A DNA stretch of 37,378 bases from a virus: the IMG/VR virus record IMGVR_UViG_3300033153_001710, positions 1 to 37,378 of that record; one strand, written 5' to 3'. Made by a program: the position numbers and the translations under genes. Under the pieces are notes generated by a model. It was not told where the DNA came from, searched no databases, and saw nothing but the letters and a program-made list of their open reading frames with translations. Each line of letters opens with the position of its first letter. The first letter of the stretch is position 1. Positions 17,441-24,942 of the stretch are shown here, in pieces.

Positions 17441-18542
17441 TTTCTCTTGCCTTTTTTTCGCAGTAAGCGATAAAACACACCATCATAAGCATGGTCTGTG
17501 TCATTCGTGTAGGGAATGCAGAAAACATATTCACGCCCATACACACAAGTCCGCTTACCAACAATGGGTTTTTTCTCAATCTTCTCATTAAATTAAAATA
17601 ATATGCCGATACGATAGTTAATCCTACAAGTCCTATCTCCCACCATATCTGTAACCAACAGTTATGAGCCTGTGGGAAGGGGTTCAGATCGTGCTTATAT
17701 ATCGGGAATAGCGGTAGAAACGTGTCTAATCCTCTCCCGAACAATATAGCTTTCCAGTCTATCTCTCCGGCAAGAGGCAATACCCATTCTCCTGAAGTGT
17801 CCATAACAACCGTTCTCACAATATCTTGCCATACTTTCCAGCGTCCACATGTCAAGGCTACACTTATTGAAGTCCAATCCCATATACAATATAAAGCCAA
17901 ACAAGCCGCACCAGAGAGTAAAATAACCGCCCTGTACCTCTTTGCCCTTAAAATGAAATAAGTCGTCAGCCCGGCTATTACAGCAAGCCCAAAGGACGAT
18001 GATTGCGATAGTATCGCCATTGTTATCACAAGAAAGATGAATTTCTTGTTTTTGAGTACCACTATCGGTGACATTATAGCCAGCAATGATGAAAACCTCA
18101 TGTACTGCATCACAGTTCCAACAAATACCGGATCAGTCCTATTGAAGTTCATCAATTTGTCTATACCGAAAAGCTGTGTAATTGTGGCTGAACACTGCAT
18201 AAAGAACGCGGCACACACCATATTAAGAGTGTACTTAAAGTCGCTTTCCATAAACCACAAGAAACAATACAACGCTCCTATGCACAACATGTAAGCATTA
18301 AACGAGGCGTAAGGCGCTTCACTTATGAAACATCCGGCAAACAAATATATTCCCAGAACTTTCAAGGCTGTTGGTAATTTGGTAAAGAGCAAGTAGAACG
18401 CCAATAAAGCCATAACCACAAAGGAATATAGCCATGTGTAGCTATTTACCATTACTGGTATAGAGTAGCCTATCGGTGGGGCTACTGCAAGCAACCCTAC
18501 CGATAGACCTAGAATATACGATAATGCTTTTTTTATATCCAT
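17433..18542 (-). CDS. O-antigen ligase/polymerase-like membrane protein
   Basis: 369 residues from the ATG at 18542, chosen because SD AAGGAG lies 4 bp upstream; a longer frame start lacks one. About ten hydrophobic helices span the protein. A large loop near residues 269-308 holds GRGLDTFLPLF, PQAHNCWLQIWWE and IGLVGL, the typical arrangement of the WaaL/Wzy family (G-x-G, then HN with the likely catalytic His293, then E-x-G). In bacteria these enzymes join or polymerise O-antigen at the outer face of the inner membrane. In a phage this could change the host surface (seroconversion or exclusion). Its place inside the structural operon, between capsid and tail genes, is unusual. Confidence 0.75.
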   Translation of the reverse strand: MDIKKALSYILGLSVGLLAVAPPIGYSIPVMVNSYTWLYSFVVMALLAFYLLFTKLPTALKVLGIYLFAGCFISEAPYASFNAYMLCIGALYCFLWFMESDFKYTLNMVCAAFFMQCSATITQLFGIDKLMNFNRTDPVFVGTVMQYMRFSSLLAIMSPIVVLKNKKFIFLVITMAILSQSSSFGLAVIAGLTTYFILRAKRYRAVILLSGAACLALYCIWDWTSISVALTCGRWKVWQDIVRTVVMDTSGEWVLPLAGEIDWKAILFGRGLDTFLPLFPIYKHDLNPFPQAHNCWLQIWWEIGLVGLTIVSAYYFNLMRRLRKNPLLVSGLVCMGVNMFSAFPTRMTQTMLMMVCFIAYCEKKARENV

Positions 18543-18549
18543 TGGCTCC

Positions 18550-19173
18550 TTATTGTGTGAAATCTGTAACAATAGGATCTACTGTCGTTCCTTCACTCGC
18601 CCACACTATCCAGCCTACTGTGTCGTCAACATAGAACAGGGTAGTAGTTTCCCCTACAGCATCGAATGTTAAGGTATTAAATGTCAGCGAAGTATTAGGA
18701 GTTACTATCCATGTTCCTGTTCCTTCAACCGTAATTGCCAGCAATACCAACATCTGACCTGGTGTACCATTCTGCAATCTCGTTCCACCGTCTGTCTCGT
18801 CAAGCCCACCTGAACCACCAATACACTTACGAACTACGGTGTATGGCAATGAAGCGGGAGCCAAGGCAGTCGAAGAAGACGATACCGTACTCGCTCCGCC
18901 TTTTCTGCCTGTAGCAAGCAGATTTTCGCGGAATATCACATCTTCGCTATAAGTTACGCCGCCTGTTATGGCCTGCGAACCTATATCCATAGTCTTGCCT
19001 TTCTTGGCGGAAGTATCATAGACTAGCAACTTATCGTCACTGGCCGCTGTTGATAGCGTGTCCATTTCCCCAAGCCCCAACTGTGCAAAATCGAGATCAT
19101 CTGCCATAGCTAAAGGCGCGGAGAATAGAAACGCCGCCAAGACCAACAAAGCTAGTATTTTTTTGAACTTCAT
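18550..19173 (-). CDS. Exported fibre-like/structural protein
   Basis: 207 residues. Residues 1-24 are a textbook Sec signal peptide (KFKK, long hydrophobic core, AMA before DDLD). The mature part begins with an acidic LDFAQLGLGEMDTL segment and ends with a Gly/Thr-rich beta module (IVTPNTSLTFNTLTFDA, VDDTVGWIVWAS) often found in phage fibre proteins. It lies just upstream of the O-antigen-ligase-like gene and just after the decoration-like gene. Together with that ligase it makes an envelope-directed pair. The function is unknown. Confidence 0.65.
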   Translation of the reverse strand: MKFKKILALLVLAAFLFSAPLAMADDLDFAQLGLGEMDTLSTAASDDKLLVYDTSAKKGKTMDIGSQAITGGVTYSEDVIFRENLLATGRKGGASTVSSSSTALAPASLPYTVVRKCIGGSGGLDETDGGTRLQNGTPGQMLVLLAITVEGTGTWIVTPNTSLTFNTLTFDAVGETTTLFYVDDTVGWIVWASEGTTVDPIVTDFTQ

Positions 19174-19224
19174 CTGTCCTCCTTATGAATGGGGAGCCTC
19201 CGAAAAGACCCCCCAGATTGTTCG

Positions 19225-19731
19225 TTATCCCGCCGGATCGATCTTAACTTCCATGTCAAGAGTTCCATCCGCTGTACCTGCCGTATTCAGCGTCATCACA
19301 AGATGAACACCTCCTACAGGCGCTTCGCCTTCGCTTGTGTAACCAAGCAATTCGCCGATAGTCTTAGTCTTGTCGAAAGTCAAGCCCTGTCCGAGTAGAT
19401 CGGTTCCAAGCGCAACTCCCGCGTCAAAATCAAGACCATCTGCAATGATGTCCGCGTCCAATACATCGCCAAGTTCATCACCATCGTTACCGTCTGCACG
19501 ATAAAAACCTATATCGTAGTCGGTAGCCGCTGTGATCGAACCAGCCGTTAGCAAAGGAATACTGGATATCCTTGCAGCTATTGGAAGGTTGCGAGCCAGT
19601 ATAACTGTATCGCCATCATTCCAAGCAGTCAATACAGCAACCTGTGCCTGTACTGTCTGTATCTTGCTTCCCTGGTTATACAACGGTGCTTTTGGCACTG
19701 CTGTGTAACCAACTGTTAGTCTGTTAGACAT
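19225..19731 (-). CDS. Putative head decoration/structural protein
   Basis: 168 residues, beta-rich and acidic, no signal peptide. It follows the major capsid gene directly, the position where podoviruses often encode a capsid decoration or stabilising protein. Segments TAATDYDIGFYRADG and PVGGVHLVMTLNTAG suggest a jelly-roll or Ig-like fold. It has its own SD (GGAGGTGATTTGAA). The family name is not certain. Confidence 0.6.
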   Translation of the reverse strand: MSNRLTVGYTAVPKAPLYNQGSKIQTVQAQVAVLTAWNDGDTVILARNLPIAARISSIPLLTAGSITAATDYDIGFYRADGNDGDELGDVLDADIIADGLDFDAGVALGTDLLGQGLTFDKTKTIGELLGYTSEGEAPVGGVHLVMTLNTAGTADGTLDMEVKIDPAG

Positions 19732-19748
19732 TTCAAATCACCTCCACT

Positions 19749-20672
19749 TTATATAGTTGTTGTTAATAGCTGTACTTTTTCGCCTTCAGTTCTCATTGAG
19801 TTGATCCAAAAATCAACCGTTATGTCTGTAGAGTTTACCTTCGTTGCCGATGGTTCTACTCTGACATCGCCTATTTCCATGCTTACAGCAAGAGAATTAG
19901 GTGCAAGAACTACACACGTTCTATTCGTCACGCCCTCGGTCAAGATCGGGTTAGTAACAGTAATTCCACCACTCACAGAACCAGCGAAGAACACTGTTGA
20001 ATATACACCCATCTTGCTCATAACGCTTTCATCTACCGGTTTCGCGGCAATGTAATCGTTATTGATGAACTGCGATATTGACATAAGATCGGTGTTCTCT
20101 TTACCTGTCAAGCAGATTAAAGAACCCCTGAACTCTTCAACAGGTATATCGTTGTTGATGAAATTCTGGGTTATGTCTTTGATGTCGTCATAATCCATAC
20201 CGCCAGTAGCAGTAATAGTTATAACTCCATCATCAGACGCACTGGTTGATGTTGGCGAAGCATCCGGCGCACCGGTAAGAACTGCTCCTGAAGCAGAAGA
20301 TAACAACACTCTGTCGATTACCCTCTCTTTAGCGGCCAAGAGTTGCGCGAGAATATCACTTGTTGGATCTGCGATAAGCTCGTTTATGTCATAGAGATTG
20401 TCGATCTGGATGGTCTTAGTAAATCGTCTCTTTGTAAGCTGACGATTATCTAAGTTGTAATCACCATACTGCTTGTTGGGATTACGGGTCGAAACTTCGG
20501 TAAGTTCTACCTTACCAATTCTCGCTAGGTTCTGTGTCTTGCCTTTAGATGGAAGAAACGTAACCGCGCTAGAGCTACCCACTCTAGATTTTGTTTGCTG
20601 TGCCAATTGATAAAAACTATCTTTGAAAGATAGTAATGCTCCTTGGTCTAAGCTCGGACTGATTATAGGCAT
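19749..20672 (-). CDS. Major capsid protein
   Basis: 307 residues. The N-terminal half contains VELTEVSTRNPNKQYGDY and TKRRFTKTIQIDNLYDIN, then a helix rich in Ala/Leu (ILAQLLAAKERVIDRVLL), followed by beta-rich segments ending VDFWINSMRTEGEKVQLL. This is the pattern of HK97-fold podovirus coat proteins. It lies downstream of the terminase, portal and scaffold-candidate genes and has a very strong SD (AAGGAGGTGCAGT). The SD lies in a leader that could be regulated. High confidence from motif and position. Confidence 0.85.
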   Translation of the reverse strand: MPIISPSLDQGALLSFKDSFYQLAQQTKSRVGSSSAVTFLPSKGKTQNLARIGKVELTEVSTRNPNKQYGDYNLDNRQLTKRRFTKTIQIDNLYDINELIADPTSDILAQLLAAKERVIDRVLLSSASGAVLTGAPDASPTSTSASDDGVITITATGGMDYDDIKDITQNFINNDIPVEEFRGSLICLTGKENTDLMSISQFINNDYIAAKPVDESVMSKMGVYSTVFFAGSVSGGITVTNPILTEGVTNRTCVVLAPNSLAVSMEIGDVRVEPSATKVNSTDITVDFWINSMRTEGEKVQLLTTTI

Positions 20673-20673
20673 A

Positions 20674-20783
20674 CTGCACCTCCTTAAAAGTTGAATAATT
20701 CTAGCGGAACTACCCGAATACTCGGATTCCTAAGTTTCCGCTTGGACTATACCTAAAAAGGTGCAGCTACCCAAGGCTAGGGT
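20674..20783 (-). promoter_or_regulatory. Structured leader of the capsid gene (SD-hiding helix)
   Basis: The 116-bp gap before the capsid gene holds nested inverted repeats. CTGCACCT (20759-20766) can pair perfectly with AGGTGCAG (20674-20681), which includes part of the capsid SD and its spacer. Inside lies a 9-bp stem with one bulge (20733-20742 with 20703-20711), capped by a 6-bp hairpin with loop GTAT (20712-20717 with 20722-20727). CTGCACCT also overlaps a small competing hairpin, ACCT-TTTT-AGGT, and an ACCC/GGGT hairpin lies upstream. This suggests a leader that can mask or expose the start. It is seen in sequence only and has not been folded by software. Confidence 0.5.
20746..20774 (-). 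promoter_or_regulatory. Candidate sigma70 promoter for the capsid gene
   Basis: On the minus strand, TTGGGT (20769-20774) is followed by a 17-bp spacer and TATAGT (20746-20751), a 5/6 match to the -10 consensus. The -35 match is poor (3/6). Predicted initiation near 20739-20741 would place the strong 9-bp leader hairpin at the very 5' end of the mRNA and leave out the anti-SD segment at 20759-20766. It is moderate evidence only. Confidence 0.35.
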
Positions 20784-20788
20784 CGTAC

Positions 20789-21442
20789 TTACTTGCCGTC
20801 TACAAAGAGAGAGGGCAGTTTCGCAAAGTTATAGCTTTTACTCGGGTCGATAGAGTTCTGTGTCATGTTGTGGCACTTTTTAAGCGCCTCTTCAAGCTGA
20901 ACACCTGTAACCTCTGCACCATCCATAAGGTCGCCAAGAGTTACCAGCCTTACAGCTAGCTTCTCTTTGAACTTCCTCATGTCCTGTGCTGTACGAAGAA
21001 CTTGTTTACCGTTGATCTTTTCTTCATACACCGCATAGGCTCTTTCCCTTGCTCTTCTGATATCTCCGCTCTTATATAGCGGTATTTCTCTAAGCTTCTT
21101 GTAACATGCAAGGCTCATGAGTTCCTTCCAGTCCATCTGCTTAATATCTTTACCAATACATGCCGAGATTCCTTCTACTTCTTCGTCATCATCAACATAT
21201 ACTTTTATGTACCCTTCGTAGTTCGTGTCTTTATACTTCTTTGACTTCTCTAACCATATCGGTAACATCCTCTGTGCAAACTGAATATGATAATCGTATG
21301 GAGCAAACTCAACAACACCCGTAATGCTAGCGAAATTACATCTATCCTTATCGCTGCCCGGCTGTGTCTTGAAACTGCCTGATACTGTGAGTTTCATCAT
21401 CTTCACTTTTTCTACCTTCTTCGTTGTTTCTGTGTTTTCCAT
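20789..21442 (-). CDS. Conserved-looking hypothetical protein in head cluster
   Basis: 217 residues, basic, mixed alpha/beta, no membrane segment. The N-terminus is a Lys/Glu-rich tail, then KLTVSGSF..., with a central IQFAQRMLPIWLEKSKKYKD helix and a C-terminal basic helix region. It has a good SD (AGGAGATTGAA). It lies between the HeH-like gene and the capsid gene. I do not recognise the family. A head-assembly or regulatory role is possible given the position. Confidence 0.6.
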   Translation of the reverse strand: MENTETTKKVEKVKMMKLTVSGSFKTQPGSDKDRCNFASITGVVEFAPYDYHIQFAQRMLPIWLEKSKKYKDTNYEGYIKVYVDDDEEVEGISACIGKDIKQMDWKELMSLACYKKLREIPLYKSGDIRRARERAYAVYEEKINGKQVLRTAQDMRKFKEKLAVRLVTLGDLMDGAEVTGVQLEEALKKCHNMTQNSIDPSKSYNFAKLPSLFVDGK

Positions 21443-21458
21443 TTCAATCTCCTATTTG

Positions 21459-21782
21459 TTATATCATTTCAAGTGCTGTTTCTATTGCGTTTCCTATATC
21501 CATGCTCTGTGGCAAAGATCTCCTTATTCGTAGAGGCGAATCGTTCTTTGTGGCGAATATCTTTACCAGCACACAATCCTCTAATCGCTCTGCGGTGATC
21601 TTGTCAATGGCAATCCCGCCCCTTGATGGAGTGGTTCTTGTGGTTGTTTCCTCTGTGGGGCAATTTTCTGCTCCACCCTTTGCGTCTTCAAGCAATTCCT
21701 CGAGAACAGCCTTAACCGCTCGTTGGTCAAATTCAACACCTTTTTCTTTTAGTTCTGCCACTATCTGTGCTTTTGTCGCCAC
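21459..21782 (-). CDS. Small protein with HeH/LEM-like N-terminus
   Basis: 107 residues starting with GTG after SD GGAGGTAATATT. Residues 2-34 (ATKAQIVAELKEKGVEFD, then RAVKAVLEELLED) look like the helix-extended-loop-helix (HeH/LEM/SAP-like) fold, seen at the ends of phage structural and Rho-like proteins. The middle is Thr-rich and probably disordered, and a C-terminal part forms a short alpha/beta segment. It sits between the scaffold candidate and the gene at 20789. A DNA- or head-associated role is inference. Confidence 0.55.
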   Translation of the reverse strand: MATKAQIVAELKEKGVEFDQRAVKAVLEELLEDAKGGAENCPTEETTTRTTPSRGGIAIDKITAERLEDCVLVKIFATKNDSPLRIRRSLPQSMDIGNAIETALEMI

Positions 21783-21796
21783 AATATTACCTCCGG

Positions 21797-22657
21797 TTAT
21801 TTATATGAATCGCTTAGTTCTTTTATCAAAACGTCTTTTTCGGCTTGCGTATGTGGTCTACTGTTAAGGGCAACAATCTTATCTCTAATCACTTTCTGCT
21901 GTGCCGCCTTATCTACCACACCACTCGTACCGGGAGCGGCCGCGCCTGTCCCCGCCTCATTCGCGCCGTAAGCTTTCTTAACATTGTCAATTATCCTGTA
22001 AAAAGCCCCTAAGACTTCATTCGGAGCCGCTTCAATAAGCTTTTGGTCGGCTTCTACAGCGTTTTTCTTGATGAACCCTGTTACTTCCCCACCCTTAGTC
22101 TCGAACTCGTCACCAAAGGACGTTTTAAGTATTTCTTTCCAGCCCTTCTCGCCAAAGGTAGTTTCCTTTGTCTCGTTGTGCTGTGCCTCTAACTTAGCCA
22201 TTAACCTTTTGGCTTTAAATCCACTTATGCCTTCTTCGTGTAGAGCCTTACCGTAGAGTTCTTTTTCAGTGGGCGTAAAGCTTTCTGGCATTTCGTAGTC
22301 TTCCCACTTCTCTGGCCTTGTCGAACTGTTGTAGTCCTCTACCTGTTGCTCGGTCATATCTTCAAACTTTGGCGGCAAACTCTTCTTGCCTATCAGTTCT
22401 TGCGCCCCTTGTAGCTGTTTATACACATCTTCTTCGCTCTTGATGTCTTTAGCCCATGCCTGTTCTCTGTAGGTCTCTGGTACTTGATACGATTCTCCGC
22501 CGCCACCTTCGCCACCAGCACCTTCTCCCGCGCCCTCTCCGGCGCCCGATCCTCCGGCTCCTTCTTCTTCGCCCGCCGCACCTGCCGCTCCACCCTCGCC
22601 TTCTCCGGCAAAAGATAAGAACAAATTAGGCATAAACAAACGTCTCAATAATTTCAT
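21797..22657 (-). CDS. Putative scaffolding protein
   Basis: 286 residues from the ATG at 22657, supported by SD AAGGAG; the longer frame would begin with a TTG lacking an SD. Residues about 20-60 are a Gly/Glu/Ala low-complexity stretch, followed by a charged helical protein (KDIKSEEDVYKQLQGAQEL, with SLPPKF and EMPESFTPTEKE nearby). Low-complexity acidic N-terminus, helical body and position between portal and capsid genes are usual for podovirus scaffolds. The start context AAAATTGATATGA is the same as in the gene just upstream. Confidence 0.7.
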   Translation of the reverse strand: MKLLRRLFMPNLFLSFAGEGEGGAAGAAGEEEGAGGSGAGEGAGEGAGGEGGGGESYQVPETYREQAWAKDIKSEEDVYKQLQGAQELIGKKSLPPKFEDMTEQQVEDYNSSTRPEKWEDYEMPESFTPTEKELYGKALHEEGISGFKAKRLMAKLEAQHNETKETTFGEKGWKEILKTSFGDEFETKGGEVTGFIKKNAVEADQKLIEAAPNEVLGAFYRIIDNVKKAYGANEAGTGAAAPGTSGVVDKAAQQKVIRDKIVALNSRPHTQAEKDVLIKELSDSYK

Positions 22658-22658
22658 A

Positions 22659-22964
22659 TCAATTTTCTCCTTGTGTTGGTCGCTCAATCTCCGCTATCAC
22701 ATCAGGACTACACATCCCTTTTACGAATATCAAATACATTTTAGCCATTCCCCTGTGTTCTCCCATGAGCGCTGGATCCGTTACGTTCTTATTGACGTTG
22801 TAAATACCACTTACACCCATCATGGCCTTTGCTATCTTCTTCCCCGCCGGAGAACCAAAACAAATATCTGCATCTTGTTTCAGTGCCTTCATTTCCTCTT
22901 CAAACGCTTCTTGTGCCTTGGCCTTGTCTTGCTGTCTTTTGAGCGCTCCACTTACCGCGCTCAT
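22659..22964 (-). CDS. Bbp19-like small podovirus protein
   Basis: 101 residues from the ATG at 22964 (start MSAVSGALKRQ). This start is preferred because its context AAGGG-TAAAATTGATATGA mirrors the scaffold start; an ATG seven codons upstream overlaps the portal stop. The segment FGSPAGKKIAKAMMGVSGIY and the later GEHRGMAKMYLIF are reminiscent of the Bbp19 family found between portal and scaffold in podoviruses. The function of that family is unclear, probably head-related. Confidence 0.6.
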   Translation of the reverse strand: MSAVSGALKRQQDKAKAQEAFEEEMKALKQDADICFGSPAGKKIAKAMMGVSGIYNVNKNVTDPALMGEHRGMAKMYLIFVKGMCSPDVIAEIERPTQGEN

Positions 22965-22971
22965 ATCAATT

Positions 22972-24756
22972 TTACCCTTTTCCATCTCCCCCCCCTGCTG
23001 TTTTCTGCATTTCTACTAAGTCTTTACCTGTCGCAGCCATGTCCTTACTGGTTGCCGCATCTTGTGCCTGTGCCTTCGCTTGTGCATCTGCAATTACTAT
23101 CGCCTTGAAAGCATCTGCGTCTATAACATAGTCAAGTCCGAGATTGTCGTTTAAGTCCTGTACGAGCCTGAACCAGTCTATTGCCTGTACGATTATCGGG
23201 TATAACGCCGCCAACGCACCGACAACATTAACAACCTGCAATATATTCTCTACCGCTTCAGTCCTTGAAAGTTTATCTAACTCGTTATTAAAGCGTATCT
23301 TATACCAAGGCTTGCCCTGTCGTTTAAGATCCAAGATAGCCTCGGGGATGATTACATCGCCCCGGTTAAGCTTTTTAAGTTCCTTAACGCCTGCTTTATC
23401 AATGCTGGGGTCTACACCCATCAAATTAACCCTGTCAAGCAAAGATACTGACCTATGTATCAACGGCACAAGCATTTCTACTTTCTGCTGTTGCATCAAA
23501 CTTGATAAGCTCTTACCGCGTATTACAAACCTCTGCAAACTCTCTGTGGCCGTCATTTCTTTAGCCGAGTTAAAGTCAAGCAATAGGTCTACTTTAAAGC
23601 CTGTGGTTATCTTATCGTTGAGATAAGGGACAAGAAACTCTATAATACCCCTTGGATCGCCTACTTCATGCAATGGGAACACGGGGTTTTTCTGTTGACC
23701 GGTCACACCTTCGTTGAATACAACAAGCCCACCTGCTGACGAATCGACTACACTGTCGCCAAATATAGCGTTATTCCATACTCCGAGTGACGGGTCTTCC
23801 ATCTTCTCGAGTATCTTGATAGTCTCGCCTACGATGTAGTTTACACTCTTGATAGTGGATATAAGCAGCGTTCCGGAACTTCTACCCCACACCTGGCCTC
23901 GTATTTTAATCGCCCTGGCCACCGCAACAGGTAACGTGGGATAATCTTCTTGCAAAAGAGTCTTATCGTCTTCCTCGTCCCAATACCAGATGCCCTTGTA
24001 CCTCGTACCTTTCTTGCCCTGTAACTTAGGGTTGAAGTCTTCCCGGGGGAATATGGCCTGTATGATGGTATATTCTTCGTTTATATTCTTGTCTTTATGG
24101 TTCTTCTGTATCTTATCGGGCAACGCCTCAAACAAATCTTGCTGAAACTTACCGTTCTTATAACAAAATTCAGAGATTACACGGTTGACACGCCACTGAT
24201 ATGTAACAAAGATGACATTGATAAGACCATTCTTGCCCTCGTCAATGTCCATATTGTCCACACCATACGACCTGAATATCAATGCGTTGCTCTCTACTCC
24301 GTAGTTCTCGTTAGGATAAGCACCCATCCCACTTGTTCCGAAAGATACTTGGTCATAGGTATACGGCTTTAAATTGGTAGAAAGCCCGGCCTCTGCGTTA
24401 TTCATCTGTCCTAGTAGGCTACCGGTAGCATATTTGAAGAAAGGGGCTAAAGTGGCTTGATCTGCCATTTGTAACGCCTCTTCTGTGGGTTCAAGTTCAA
24501 GTATCTTCTCGCCTGTTCCCCACATGATGCCTAAAAGATAGTCTCCGGCCTGGTTTACGCTAAGTGCCGCGGTTGGATCATCTACAGAAGTATCTAGCGC
24601 CTCGCCTTCTTTGCTAGAGTTCTTACTGTCTTTGAGCCTCGGGTTGACACCTATCCCAACTACCGATGCTATATCGTCCCACAAAGACTGATTCTCGTCA
24701 GACTTCTTTTTAAGCTCGTTATGCCAATCTCTTAACTTCTTATTGTTTGTTGCCAT
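22972..24756 (-). CDS. Portal protein (T7-like head-to-tail connector)
   Basis: 594 residues. Motifs include WDDIASVVGIGVNP, DYLLGIMWGTGEK, the SFGTSGMGAYPNENYG region and RGQVWGRSSGTLLISTIKSV, all typical of the T7-like head-tail connector family that forms the dodecameric portal. The C-terminus is Ala/Gln/Asp-rich and ends with a G-rich tail encoded by a run of eight G (see findings). It lies after the terminase and a 57-residue gene. High confidence. Confidence 0.9.
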   Translation of the reverse strand: MATNNKKLRDWHNELKKKSDENQSLWDDIASVVGIGVNPRLKDSKNSSKEGEALDTSVDDPTAALSVNQAGDYLLGIMWGTGEKILELEPTEEALQMADQATLAPFFKYATGSLLGQMNNAEAGLSTNLKPYTYDQVSFGTSGMGAYPNENYGVESNALIFRSYGVDNMDIDEGKNGLINVIFVTYQWRVNRVISEFCYKNGKFQQDLFEALPDKIQKNHKDKNINEEYTIIQAIFPREDFNPKLQGKKGTRYKGIWYWDEEDDKTLLQEDYPTLPVAVARAIKIRGQVWGRSSGTLLISTIKSVNYIVGETIKILEKMEDPSLGVWNNAIFGDSVVDSSAGGLVVFNEGVTGQQKNPVFPLHEVGDPRGIIEFLVPYLNDKITTGFKVDLLLDFNSAKEMTATESLQRFVIRGKSLSSLMQQQKVEMLVPLIHRSVSLLDRVNLMGVDPSIDKAGVKELKKLNRGDVIIPEAILDLKRQGKPWYKIRFNNELDKLSRTEAVENILQVVNVVGALAALYPIIVQAIDWFRLVQDLNDNLGLDYVIDADAFKAIVIADAQAKAQAQDAATSKDMAATGKDLVEMQKTAGGGDGKG

Positions 24757-24766
24757 ATTCCGCCTA

Positions 24767-24940
24767 TTAGTTGTTGAACAAGCCTCTTCGTTTCTTTACC
24801 CCGCCTTCTTCGATCTCTTCACCCATGATGCCACCCTCTTGCTCTAAGAGAGCGCTCCTAAGTTTCTTGGATTTCTTCTTCTCTTCACCCAGGCCTTCGT
24901 CTCCACCTCTGTCTACTTTTTCCTCTTCGCCGCCACCCAT
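24767..24940 (-). CDS. 57-aa protein between terminase and portal
   Basis: An ORF with SD GGAGGTAGTT before the ATG at 24940, filling the gap between the large terminase and the portal gene. The product is Gly/Glu/Lys-rich (MGGGEEEKVD), has LLEQEGGIMGEE in the middle and ends KKRRGLFNN. Podoviruses often encode a short, charged protein in this slot with a similar basic, LLG-like end. Its function is not established; head or tail assembly has been suggested for such proteins. Spacing and SD support expression. Confidence 0.65.
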   Translation of the reverse strand: MGGGEEEKVDRGGDEGLGEEKKKSKKLRSALLEQEGGIMGEEIEEGGVKKRRGLFNN

Positions 24941-24942
24941 AA

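Noticed and set aside
19174-19224. Hairpin with GGGG/CCCC as a rho-independent terminator
   Set aside because: The stem is only about 5 bp with a long loop and no U-run follows; the next gene's SD lies directly after it.
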